Notes under the pieces: generated by a model
Databases searched by the model: none
What the model was told of the DNA's origin: nothing
Seen by the model: only the letters and a program-made list of their open reading frames with translations
Assembly (NCBI GenBank): GCA_963719805.1
Contig: CAVRDF010000002.1
Location: 1-64,000, forward strand
From: JAMXLO01 sp963719805
GTDB lineage: Bacteria > Pseudomonadota > Alphaproteobacteria > Acetobacterales > Acetobacteraceae
Reading direction: 5' to 3'
Length of the DNA: 64,000 nt
Position numbers and translations under genes: made by a program
Shown here: piece after piece, positions 45,232-53,666 of the stretch
Position numbering within the stretch: the stretch's first letter is position 1
Layout of the letters: every line of letters starts with the position of its first letter

Positions 45232-47346
45232 TCATGAAGCCGCCCGATAAGGTACGGCGAGCCGTTCGAGCAGGTTCGGAATCTCCACCCCGCGCAATGG
45301 CTCGCTGAACAGATAGCCTTGCAACTCCGTGCATGCCTCTCGAGCAAGCTGAGCGGCTTGTTGTTCGTTCTCAACGCCCTCGGCTGTCACCGTCATGCCA
45401 AGGCTGTTGCTCAGCCCGATCACCGCTCGCACGATCGCCGCGGATTCCGCATTGTCCGGCAGGCCACGCACAAACGACTGGTCGATCTTGATCTTGTCGA
45501 ACGGGAAGCTGCGCAGATAGCTCATCGACGAATAGCCGGTGCCGAAATCGTCCATCGAAATCCGCACGCCAAGGCCACGCAGCCTGTGCAGCGTTGCAAG
45601 CGTGGCCTCGCTTTCATGCAACAGCACGGTTTCGGTGATTTCCAGTTCAAGTTGACGGGCCGGCAACCCAGTCAGAGCGAGTGCGTCCTTGACCGTCTCG
45701 ATCAGGTTTCCGTCCTTGAACTGGACGGATGACAGATTGACGGCAACCTTCACATCGATTGGCCACGACATCGCATCCAGGCAGGCTTGACGCAGAATCC
45801 ATTGACCCAATGGGACGATCAGGCCGGTTTCTTCGGCGATCGGGATGAACACGCTTGGCCCCAACAGTCCCCGTGAAGGATGCCGCCAGCGGATCAGCGC
45901 CTCGAAGCCGCGAACCGCACGGGTCACCACATGCACCAGAGGCTGATAGTACAACTCGAATTCGTTCTCGATGATGGCGCGGCGCATGTCGAGCTCTAGT
46001 GCCCGCCGCATCTGCAACTCCGTGTCCATGGCCTGTTCGAAGAAGCATATGGTTCCGCGTGCATCCTGCTTGGCGCGGTACAATGCCATGTCGGCATTCT
46101 TCAGCAGTTTGTCTGGGTAGGCCCCGTCAACCGGCGCGAAGGCAATCCCGATGCTGGTGCTGATGATGACCTGATGGCCGGTCACCACATATGGTTTGGC
46201 AATCACTTCCAGGATCCGGTACGCAAGTTGCGCAGCACCATCGGCCTGGTTGATCCCGGGTAACAGGATGGCGAACTCATCACCGCCCAGGCGTGAGACG
46301 GTGTCGCCCTCGCGCAGGCAGGATTGCAGCCGCTCGGCGACCTGCTTCAGCAGCTCATCCCCGACGGGATGGCCCAGCGTGTCGTTCACCTCCTTGAAGT
46401 GGTCGAGGTCGAGGAAGAAGAGTGCGAACCTGCCGCCGCGGTCGAGCGTCTTCAGCGCCTGGAAGACCCGGTCGCGGAACAGAATGCGGTTCGGCAGTGT
46501 GGTGAGCGCATCATGGTGCGCCAGGAAAGCCACCTGAGCGACATTCGCCTGAAACGCTCCGAGCGACCGCACGATGGTGCCGAGTTCATCGGCTCGCTCC
46601 AGTGCACCGATATCCAAGGTCTGGTCGCCCTTCGCCACCAGCCAGGTTGCGTCGGCAATCTGCCTGACCGAGCGAACCGTCGCACGCGTCAGCAATACTG
46701 CCAGGCTGAACAATGCTACCGACACGCATGCCGCGACAGTCGCGAAAGTCAGCCGGGTACGTCCCGCCAGCCCGGCAGAAGTCTTGGCGCGCTCCTCGGC
46801 ACTCCCGACGGCGCGGCGTGTCATCGTCTCCAGCGAGGCCAATACCCTGCGTGCGTTGTCGTCGAACGGTTTGATCATCCGCACGGCACTCGGGAAGTCG
46901 ATCGCCAGCATCGAGCCCACCACGTCGATCATGTCGCGATACAGCCGGATATCGGTGACCAGTCCGATCAGTTCGTCATGATCTGCCTTGCTGGCGCTCG
47001 CCTGCGCATAAACATTCAACTCCTCGCTCAATGCCGTCGTCTGTGCGATCAGGTCAGCAAACTCACGGCCGGCATCCAGGTCGGGATCGCGCGCTGCCTG
47101 CATCGCCGCCATTCGATAGATTTGGCCATTGATCCGCTGCAGATGCGAGGCACTCGCCGAAAGACCCTCCGCCCAGGCCAGATCGTGGTCGACAACGGCG
47201 CGCACCAGCCGTGCTTGTTGACCGGCGTCATGGATGCCGAGAGCTGCGAGCCCGATCAGCGCCAGCATGGCCAACGCGGGGCCGATGCCCATCTTGAGGG
47301 CGAACGGCCAGTTGGCGATGCGTGCGAGGACTGCGAACTGTTTCAT
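45232..47346 (-). CDS. Membrane GGDEF-EAL cyclic-di-GMP protein
   Basis: The 704-residue protein has a membrane helix (about 17-42), a helical periplasmic sensor (about 43-200, four-helix-bundle type), a second helix (about 205-230) and HAMP (about 230-280). GGDEF (about 285-445) and EAL (about 460-695) follow. Both catalytic signatures look intact: RLGGDEF, and EALIRWRHP with DDFGTGYSSMSYLRSFPFDK and EGVEN. It could make and break c-di-GMP. It lies nine bases after a TonB receptor and downstream of a YfiR-like gene, so it is the output of a three-gene envelope-sensing module. The first ATG at 47346 gives the full N-terminal helix. Confidence 0.95.
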   Translation of the reverse strand: MKQFAVLARIANWPFALKMGIGPALAMLALIGLAALGIHDAGQQARLVRAVVDHDLAWAEGLSASASHLQRINGQIYRMAAMQAARDPDLDAGREFADLIAQTTALSEELNVYAQASASKADHDELIGLVTDIRLYRDMIDVVGSMLAIDFPSAVRMIKPFDDNARRVLASLETMTRRAVGSAEERAKTSAGLAGRTRLTFATVAACVSVALFSLAVLLTRATVRSVRQIADATWLVAKGDQTLDIGALERADELGTIVRSLGAFQANVAQVAFLAHHDALTTLPNRILFRDRVFQALKTLDRGGRFALFFLDLDHFKEVNDTLGHPVGDELLKQVAERLQSCLREGDTVSRLGGDEFAILLPGINQADGAAQLAYRILEVIAKPYVVTGHQVIISTSIGIAFAPVDGAYPDKLLKNADMALYRAKQDARGTICFFEQAMDTELQMRRALELDMRRAIIENEFELYYQPLVHVVTRAVRGFEALIRWRHPSRGLLGPSVFIPIAEETGLIVPLGQWILRQACLDAMSWPIDVKVAVNLSSVQFKDGNLIETVKDALALTGLPARQLELEITETVLLHESEATLATLHRLRGLGVRISMDDFGTGYSSMSYLRSFPFDKIKIDQSFVRGLPDNAESAAIVRAVIGLSNSLGMTVTAEGVENEQQAAQLAREACTELQGYLFSEPLRGVEIPNLLERLAVPYRAAS

Positions 47347-47355
47347 GCAGCCTCG

Positions 47356-49371
47356 TCAGAAGGTCGCCTGCAGCATCGCCAGCACGCGCCGATCGACGGT
47401 GCCAATCGAGGTCTGCTTCTGGTTGCTCATGGTGATGCCGTGCCCGATCAGCGACAGCGTCAGGTTCGGCGTAACGTGGTAGGCAATGCGAGCGTCCAAC
47501 GTCATATAGGCGTTGATGCGAGAGGCGACGAAGGTCGCATTGGGTAGCGCGACCAATCCGTCGAAGGTCGATTGAAAGCGAGCCGCCGCGTCGATCTCCC
47601 ATTTTTCGTTCGACCAGCCGGCGCCGATATCGATCACATGCCGCGGCGTCGTGTTGGCAAAGTCTACCCCGGTCTGGCTGCTCACCTGATCCGGCAGGAA
47701 ATGGTCCTGCACTAGGCGTGGCGAATAGCCGATCTTCCACCGCCACCCATCAGGCAACGTGCCTTTGATGGACAGTTCGACCCCGATCTCACGCAAATCA
47801 CCGACGTTGCCCGAGGTGTTGAGCAAGGTGCCGGATGGCAGCGGAATCAGCAGACCGGAGGTTAGCGTCTCCAGGTTCTCCGAGGTCTCGTAGAACACGG
47901 CAGCACGCGCCATGGCATTGAGCGATGGCAGCCTTCGATCCCAATCCACTTCATAGTTGCTGACCACCGTTGGCGCCACGTCGGGCGATCCGGTGTAAAC
48001 CAGTCCCGGCTGCGCGAACTGCAAAGCACCAAACTCAAGCAGGCTAGGCAATTGCACCCCGCGCGCGGCAGTAAGGCGTACCGTGTCGTCAGCGGTCGGA
48101 TGGTAGACCAACCCAACGTTGATGCTCGGCTCGACGATGCGGCGGTTCCATTGTGCATTGGTGAACGGCAGTTCGGGCGCCAGCAGTCCGCTGCGGCCAA
48201 GCCACAGAACGTCGATCCGCGCCGCCTCGGTCAGCGACAGGTTCGGCAGGATCTGCCATTGCCACATCCCGCTGGCCGAGGCGATGTCGTAACCGATGCT
48301 TGCGCCGCCGAACGGCGACGTGTTGATTATGCTGTGCTGGTACTCCGTCGCGACGCGGAATGTGTGATCCGTGCCCAGCTTGAACACATCCTGCAACTGC
48401 GCGACAGTTTTCTGGTTGTCAAAGCTGACGTTTGTCAGGCCGAGCAAGGTTCCGCCGAAATTGCCTTTCTCGTGCAGGAGGTTGGTATAGGCGACCGCCT
48501 CAATCACGCCGACCGACGTGTTCGCCCGGTAACTGCCTTTGATCGAACTGATGTCGTACTCGTTCGCGATGGGCGACCAGACTGTCACTACCTCCATGTG
48601 GTTGAGCGCTGAGTGAGTGGCCTCCAGCTCGAATTCCTGATCCGCATCGATGCGAATGTGCAGATCCGCCGACACCGCGCCTTGCCAGGAAGGCGCAGGC
48701 ACACCGATCTGCCGCGCGATCTGCTGCAGGCCGGAGAATTCGTCGGCACGATACCCGCCTGCTGAAACGCGTATGCCGCCCAGGTCGCCGAGCTTGGCGG
48801 TGCCGACGACCGATGCCTGGGCAAAGCCTTGCGTGCCGCCGGCGACCGACGCGGTATTCACGGTGTCGTACAACGGATCGAAGGTGACGATGTTGATCAC
48901 GCCGCCTGCAGCATTGAATCCGAACAAAGCGGTGTTGGGGCCTTTGACGATTTCAATCTGACGTATCTCAGCAAGCTGCACCGGGATCGCGTCCCACTCG
49001 GTCCGGCCCCAATCGTCGAGGTACACCTGCCGCCCGTTGACCAGCACCAGCAGGCGCGGCGAATAGGGCGTGTCGTAGCCACGGATGCCAATATCGGCCG
49101 AGGTCACGCCCCAGCGCAGCACATCGACACCGGTAACATGCGCTAATGCATCGGGGATATTCGTCGCGCCCGAGCGGCGGATGTCGTCAGCCGTGACGAT
49201 TTCCATCTCGGTCGGTACGTCGGAGGTCCGTTGCGGCGTTCCTGTAGCGCTGGTGGTGATCGGTTCGCCGAATAATTCCTCGAAAGCGCCGTAATCGATG
49301 CTTTGCGCTAATGCACTATTGGCGAGAGCAATCAATGGCAATACCGCCAGTGCTGTAATGCGCGTGGGCAT
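47356..49371 (-). CDS. TonB-dependent outer-membrane receptor
   Basis: The 671-residue protein has a signal peptide (MPTRITALAVLPLIALANSA, then LAQ), a plug domain (about 40-165: VTADDIRRSGATNIPDALAH, then RLLVLVNGRQVYLDDWGRTE and IEIVKGPNTALFGFNAAGGV) and a 22-strand barrel ending in Phe (LAMLQATF), as needed for BAM assembly. It lacks a clear N-terminal TonB box, typical for receptors of this group, and has no siderophore gene nearby. It is coupled to the YfiR-like gene (TGATG). Possible role: ligand sensing or uptake for the c-di-GMP protein downstream. An open frame from 49923 includes it only because of a frameshift upstream. Confidence 0.9.
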   Translation of the reverse strand: MPTRITALAVLPLIALANSALAQSIDYGAFEELFGEPITTSATGTPQRTSDVPTEMEIVTADDIRRSGATNIPDALAHVTGVDVLRWGVTSADIGIRGYDTPYSPRLLVLVNGRQVYLDDWGRTEWDAIPVQLAEIRQIEIVKGPNTALFGFNAAGGVINIVTFDPLYDTVNTASVAGGTQGFAQASVVGTAKLGDLGGIRVSAGGYRADEFSGLQQIARQIGVPAPSWQGAVSADLHIRIDADQEFELEATHSALNHMEVVTVWSPIANEYDISSIKGSYRANTSVGVIEAVAYTNLLHEKGNFGGTLLGLTNVSFDNQKTVAQLQDVFKLGTDHTFRVATEYQHSIINTSPFGGASIGYDIASASGMWQWQILPNLSLTEAARIDVLWLGRSGLLAPELPFTNAQWNRRIVEPSINVGLVYHPTADDTVRLTAARGVQLPSLLEFGALQFAQPGLVYTGSPDVAPTVVSNYEVDWDRRLPSLNAMARAAVFYETSENLETLTSGLLIPLPSGTLLNTSGNVGDLREIGVELSIKGTLPDGWRWKIGYSPRLVQDHFLPDQVSSQTGVDFANTTPRHVIDIGAGWSNEKWEIDAAARFQSTFDGLVALPNATFVASRINAYMTLDARIAYHVTPNLTLSLIGHGITMSNQKQTSIGTVDRRVLAMLQATF

Positions 49372-49923
49372 CAGAGTTCTCGCACCAGCATTCGGAATGC
49401 CTGACTGAAGTGGACGCCGGCGCTGTTGGCCGCTTCGTGGTTCAGTACCGATCTCGACATTCGGCTGGCTCGAATAGGCCAATATGCAATGTGCCGCGCG
49501 CACGCAGGCCAGCTCGTTTGAGATGGTCGGTATATGCAGCCGCTGTGCTGCGGCGCTCACGTCATCCAAATGCGAACCTAGGTCGCCGGTGACGAAAATG
49601 CCGCCCAACCCGGTGGCGCTGGCAAGCTGATCCACCGGAACCAAATGCGCCCTTAACGTAACCTTCCCGGCAATCAGCGCGTCGCCGATTGCTGCACGCA
49701 TACTCTCTGCCTGCCGTACTGATACCTGCCGATCGGGAGCGTACACGATGCCTATTTCCATCGAGCCATTACTGCTCGGTTCGATGAAGCTCAGGGTGCG
49801 CGCGATGATCTGGCCATCACGGGGTGTGAACTGTGCGCGACAAGGGCCGGCAAACTCGATGAACGCGAACAACAGGACGAGGCCGGCAACGCAGAGCCAA
49901 CGCAGACTGGTCCGTTCGGCCAT
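49371..49923 (-). pseudogene. YfiR-like periplasmic protein, one frameshift near its end
   Basis: The protein has a signal peptide (LVLLFAFIEFAGPCRAQ) and a YfiR/DUF4154-like body: MEIGIVYAPDRQVSVRQ, LGGIFVTGDLGSHLDDVSAA and RAAHCILAYSSQPNVEI. One extra G at about 49448-49449 then moves it out of frame. The true ending, VLNHEAANSAGVHFSQAFRM then LVREL and TGA, is in the next frame, and the TGA overlaps the TonB receptor ATG. YfiR represses the diguanylate cyclase YfiN in the periplasm. As sequenced, translation runs through into the receptor, giving an 855-residue fusion. Confidence 0.75.
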
Positions 49924-50005
49924 TTTGAAACGCCGTAACCTGTACTCGGTTGCCGCACAGGCTATGGGACCGGGATTGAGGCGGAGTTAACCTTGCGCCT
50001 GAGGA

Positions 50006-51439
50006 TTATCGGATCGTGGCGACGCGCAGTGAGTTGGTGGAACCGGAATGACCAAATGGCACGCCGGCAGCGACCACGATTTCATCGCCGTGCCGGGCGA
50101 AGCCCTCGACCTGGGCCGCGCGAGTCGCGCGCGTAATGGCCTCGCTCATGGAATGAGCATCTGCAGATACCACTGCATGCACACCCCACACGACCGCCAT
50201 GCGGCGCGCGGTCGTCAGGTGCGGGGTGAGGCCAATAATCGGTGCCTCCGGACGCTCACGCGCCACGCGTAATGCAGTGGAGCCCGAGGCGGTGAACGCG
50301 ACAACAGCCTGCGCGCCAATGGTGTGGCAAACTTGTCGCGCCGCGGCAGCAATCGCATCTGCCGTAGCATGTTCTGGTTCTGGTCTGCTGGCGTCGATCA
50401 TTGCCCGCCACACCGGGTCCTGTTCCACGCGAGCCACGATGCGGTCCATGATGTTGACTGCTTCGTACGGATACTCTCCGGCAGCAGTTTCGCCGGACAG
50501 CATCACCGCATCAGTGCCGTCGAACACCGCTGTCGCCACGTCGGATGCTTCGGCACGCGTTGGTGCAGGCGCGCTGATCATGCTTTCCAGCATCTGGGTC
50601 GCAACCACGACCGGCTTGCCCAACTGCCGCGCGGCACGCACGATGCGCTTCTGCGCCAGCGGTACTTCCTCCGGTGGCAATTCGACACCGAGATCGCCGC
50701 GAGCGACCATCACCGCATCGGCAAGGCGCATGATGGCATCAAGATTTTCCAACGCCTGCGGCTTTTCCAACTTCACCATCGTCCAGGCTCTGCCGCGGAT
50801 CAGTTCCTTCGCTTCCGCGACATCCTCTGGGCGTTGCACGAAGGAGAGGCCAATATAGTTCGCGCCTTGTTCCAGCGCGAACTCCATGTCATCGCGGTCC
50901 TTATCGGTCAGCGCCGGAATCGGCAGCACGATATCCGGTACATTGACGCCCTTGTGGTCGGACAATGGTCCGCCAACCAGAACCTCGGTTTCCAGCGCGT
51001 CGCCACGCTTGTGCACCACGCGCAGGCGGAGCTTGCCGTCGTCCAGCAGCAACGAGCAGCCGACGGATGCGGCTTCAATGATTTCCGGATGCGGCAGGTT
51101 GACCCGCGATGCGCTGCCTGGTGTGGGGTTCAGGTCGAGTTGCAGGCGCTGACCGGCCTGCAGGAACACCCGGCCGGCCGAGAAGCGGCCGACCCGCAGT
51201 TTCGGACCCTGCACGTCCGCCAGAATACCGATGGGACGATCGAAGCGTTGCTCGAGCTCGCGGATCTGCGCGAAGCGTGCTGCATGATCTTCGTGTGTAC
51301 CGTGACTGAAATTGAGCCGGAACACATCGGCCCCCGCCTGGAACAATCGCGCCAGAACGTCCGGCGACGAACTCGCCGGTCCGAGAGTCGCAATGATCTT
51401 GGTGCGCCGGCGGCGACGCAGCTTCGGTCGTGTGGCCAT
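50006..51439 (-). CDS. pyk: Pyruvate kinase
   Basis: Pyruvate kinase converts phosphoenolpyruvate and ADP to pyruvate and ATP. The 477-residue protein has RRTKIIATLGPASSSPDVLA, RLNFSHG, VQGPKLRVGRF, the catalytic Lys in TMVKLEKPQALEN, the Mg2+-binding signature MVARGDLGVELPPEE, and VATQMLESMISAPAPTRAEAS. The C-terminal regulatory domain (VVAFTASGSTALRVARERPEAPI) is of the amino-acid- or sugar-phosphate-activated type. It lies ten bases from the glycerate kinase gene, so they are one operon. Confidence 0.98.
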   Translation of the reverse strand: MATRPKLRRRRRTKIIATLGPASSSPDVLARLFQAGADVFRLNFSHGTHEDHAARFAQIRELEQRFDRPIGILADVQGPKLRVGRFSAGRVFLQAGQRLQLDLNPTPGSASRVNLPHPEIIEAASVGCSLLLDDGKLRLRVVHKRGDALETEVLVGGPLSDHKGVNVPDIVLPIPALTDKDRDDMEFALEQGANYIGLSFVQRPEDVAEAKELIRGRAWTMVKLEKPQALENLDAIMRLADAVMVARGDLGVELPPEEVPLAQKRIVRAARQLGKPVVVATQMLESMISAPAPTRAEASDVATAVFDGTDAVMLSGETAAGEYPYEAVNIMDRIVARVEQDPVWRAMIDASRPEPEHATADAIAAAARQVCHTIGAQAVVAFTASGSTALRVARERPEAPIIGLTPHLTTARRMAVVWGVHAVVSADAHSMSEAITRATRAAQVEGFARHGDEIVVAAGVPFGHSGSTNSLRVATIR

Positions 51440-51449
51440 CAAGCTTCCT

Positions 51450-52724
51450 TCAGACGATCAGGATGGCACGTACATCGTTCACATTGGTGAGCGTCGGTCC
51501 GGTGCGGATCGCGTCGCCCAGTGTATCGAACAGAGTGTGACTGTCATGTGCGGTGAGCATTGCACGTGGATCAAGCCCCTTGGCGCGGGCGCGCGCCAAG
51601 GTGTCGGGTGCGGTGACTGCGCCGGCGATGTCATCCATGCCATCCAATCCATCGGTATCTCCGGCAGCCGCCCAGATATCCGCGGCACCGCCGAGCGCGA
51701 TAGTGAGCGACAGCAGGAATTCGGTGTTGCGCCCGCCGTGTCCCGCGGCCGTCTTGCCCAATGTCACGGTCGTCTCGCCGCCGGACAGAATAACTGCTGG
51801 CGCCGGCAATGGTTGGCCGTGTGCACGGATGCTGCGGGCGATGCCGGCCATCATGATACCCATGTCGCGGGATTCGCCTTCCAGTGCATCGCCCAGCACC
51901 AGCGGTTCCAGTCCGAGCTCGCGTGCGGTCTCTGCCATGCGCGCCAGTGCCATCATCGGTGTGGCAATCAGGCGATAATCGACATCCGGCAAATCCATCG
52001 GCTTTGGCGTTTCGTCCTTGTTCTGCGCCAGCCGCGCCGCGACCTGCGCCGGCACCTCGATGCCATAGCGCGCAACGATCGCGCGGGCGTCCTCGAATGT
52101 CGTGGGATCCGGCACTGTGGGTCCTGACGCGATCACCGCGGGGTCATCGCCGGGCACGTCGCTGATCGCCAACGTGATGACTCGCGCCGGCTTGGCAGCG
52201 GCGGCGAGGCGGCCGCCCTTGATTGCCGAGAGGTGTTTGCGTAGGCAGTTCATCTCGCTGATGTTGGCCCCGCAGGCCAGTAACGCGCGGTTCACTGCCT
52301 GCTTGTCCGCGAGGCTCAATCCTTCAGCCGGAGCGGCGCATAACGCCGAACCACCGCCCGAAATGAGCGCGATCACCAAATCGTCTGCCCGCAGTCCGTG
52401 CACACGCTGCAACAGGCGGCGGGCACCCGTTTCACTGTTCGCATCTGGCACCGGATGCGACGCCTCGATCACCTCGATCCGTCGTGTCGGAACCGCGTGC
52501 TCGTAACGAGTGACCACCGTGCCTTCGAGTTGCACGTCGGGCCACGCGTCCTCCAATGCCGCAGCCATCACCGCGGCCGATTTGCCACAACCGACCACAA
52601 TACAGCGGTCCTTCGGCCGAGGCGGCAGATGCTGCGCCAGGACCTTGCGGGGGTCCGCCGCGGATATTGCCGCGTCGAATAGCGTCCTCAGCGCCGCACG
52701 GGCGCGCTTGTCTTCCCAGGCCAT
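51450..52724 (-). CDS. Glycerate 2-kinase (MOFRL family)
   Basis: The 424-residue protein is a MOFRL-type glycerate kinase. Visible are MAWEDKRARAALRTLFDAAI, the nucleotide region DRCIVVGCGKSAAVMAAALE, LVIALISGGGSALCAAPAEG, TLAISDVPGDDPAVIASGPT and the MOFRL tail SGGETTVTLGKTAAGHGGRN. It makes 2-phosphoglycerate from D-glycerate; enolase and the adjacent pyruvate kinase complete the route. Family names are GckA and TtuD. The ATG at 52724 is chosen by homology. Confidence 0.95.
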   Translation of the reverse strand: MAWEDKRARAALRTLFDAAISAADPRKVLAQHLPPRPKDRCIVVGCGKSAAVMAAALEDAWPDVQLEGTVVTRYEHAVPTRRIEVIEASHPVPDANSETGARRLLQRVHGLRADDLVIALISGGGSALCAAPAEGLSLADKQAVNRALLACGANISEMNCLRKHLSAIKGGRLAAAAKPARVITLAISDVPGDDPAVIASGPTVPDPTTFEDARAIVARYGIEVPAQVAARLAQNKDETPKPMDLPDVDYRLIATPMMALARMAETARELGLEPLVLGDALEGESRDMGIMMAGIARSIRAHGQPLPAPAVILSGGETTVTLGKTAAGHGGRNTEFLLSLTIALGGAADIWAAAGDTDGLDGMDDIAGAVTAPDTLARARAKGLDPRAMLTAHDSHTLFDTLGDAIRTGPTLTNVNDVRAILIV

Positions 52725-52786
52725 GCAGGGAGTATGGCGAACTGACGCCGGACACGCCATGTTCAGGCCAGAAGAGGAGGTCCGCG

Positions 52787-53098
52787 ATGACTGCACCGCA
52801 CTTCGATGACAAGACCCGCACCGAGCTGGAGGCCGCCGCCTTCCGCCGCTTGGTCGAACATCTGCGCGAACGGACCGATGTGCAGAACATCGACATGATG
52901 AATCTCGCCGGGTTTTGCCGCAACTGCCTGAGCCGCTGGTATCGCGAGGCGGCGGAGACCAACGGAATTTCGCTGGCCGATCCGGATGCGCGCGAAATCG
53001 TCTATGGCATGCCGTACAAGGAATGGCAGGCGAAGCACCAAAAGGAAGCCAGCGCCGAGCAGAAGGCCGCATTTGCCAAGGCAAATCCAGGCCACTGA
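52787..53098 (+). CDS. DUF1244 protein
   Basis: The 103-residue protein has the DUF1244 core: EAAAFRRLVEHLRERTDVQNI, DMMNLAGFCRNCLSRWY and EIVYGMPYKEWQAKHQ. The two Cys in FCRNC may bind a metal. The family is small, cytosolic, of unknown function and often next to pyk/DUF2312 in alphaproteobacteria. A strong AGGAGG precedes the ATG. Divergent from the glycerate kinase. Confidence 0.93.
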   Translation: MTAPHFDDKTRTELEAAAFRRLVEHLRERTDVQNIDMMNLAGFCRNCLSRWYREAAETNGISLADPDAREIVYGMPYKEWQAKHQKEASAEQKAAFAKANPGH

Positions 53099-53165
53099 CG
53101 CAAGTCATTGACCCTGCGGGGCGGGGCGGCTATCCCCGCCCGCCTTGCCGGCTCGGAGGGGAACA

Positions 53166-53435
53166 ATGGCGTTGCGCGCGGTGGAAAAGACCGAAACGAA
53201 AACCGGCGGCATCGCGGTCGAACGGCTGCGCAGCCTGGTCGAGCGCATCGAGCGGCTCGAGGAAGAGCGCAAGGCGCTCGGCGGCGACATTCGCGACATT
53301 TACGCCGAGGCGAAGTCGGCCGGGTTCGACGTGAAGGTGCTGCGTCAGCTCATTCGCATACGTAAGCAGGAACCGGCCGATATCGAGGAGCAGGAAACGC
53401 TGCTGGACGTGTATCGGCGCGCGCTTGGGATGTAA
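53166..53435 (+). CDS. gapR: GapR-type nucleoid-associated protein (DUF2312)
   Basis: The 89-residue protein has the DUF2312 pattern: LRSLVERIERLEEERKALG, DIRDIYAEAKSAGFDVKVL, RQLIRIRKQEP and EEQETLLDVYRRALGM. GapR binds overtwisted AT-rich DNA, follows replication forks and stimulates topoisomerases in Caulobacter. The coiled-coil dimerisation and basic DNA-contact helix are visible. The ATG at 53166 has a GAGGGG site. Downstream are two hairpins. Confidence 0.92.
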   Translation: MALRAVEKTETKTGGIAVERLRSLVERIERLEEERKALGGDIRDIYAEAKSAGFDVKVLRQLIRIRKQEPADIEEQETLLDVYRRALGM

Positions 53436-53499
53436 TGCAGCGTTGAATCGGCACTGCTGAAGCGCTAAGTAAACCGGGCAGCCGGCGAGCTACAAAAAG

Positions 53500-53561
53500 C
53501 CGGCCCGCCGGGGCCGGTTGGATAGACTACCGGTGGATGAGGAGTGTGATCCTCATCCACC
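53500..53561. terminator. Two hairpins between converging genes
   Basis: The first is CCGGCCC/GGGCCGG (53500-53517, loop GCCG). The second is a perfect 12-bp stem GGTGGATGAGGA/TCCTCATCCACC (53532-53543 and 53550-53561, loop GTGTGA). They lie in the 231-base gap between gapR (plus) and the acyl-CoA ligase gene (minus). The second has no T-run, so it may be more than a simple terminator. Confidence 0.6.
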
Positions 53562-53666
53562 ATCTACCCCACCGGAGACGCAAGGCAATGCATAGCATTG
53601 TCTGTGCTCCAATGGCGGCACGATTGCCGCGACCGTCATAATGCGGATGCGGTCTGAATATTCAGT

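Noticed and set aside
46324..47547. Plus-strand open frame of 407 residues
   Set aside because: It is opposite the GGDEF-EAL gene and has His/Arg/Gln-rich low-quality composition.
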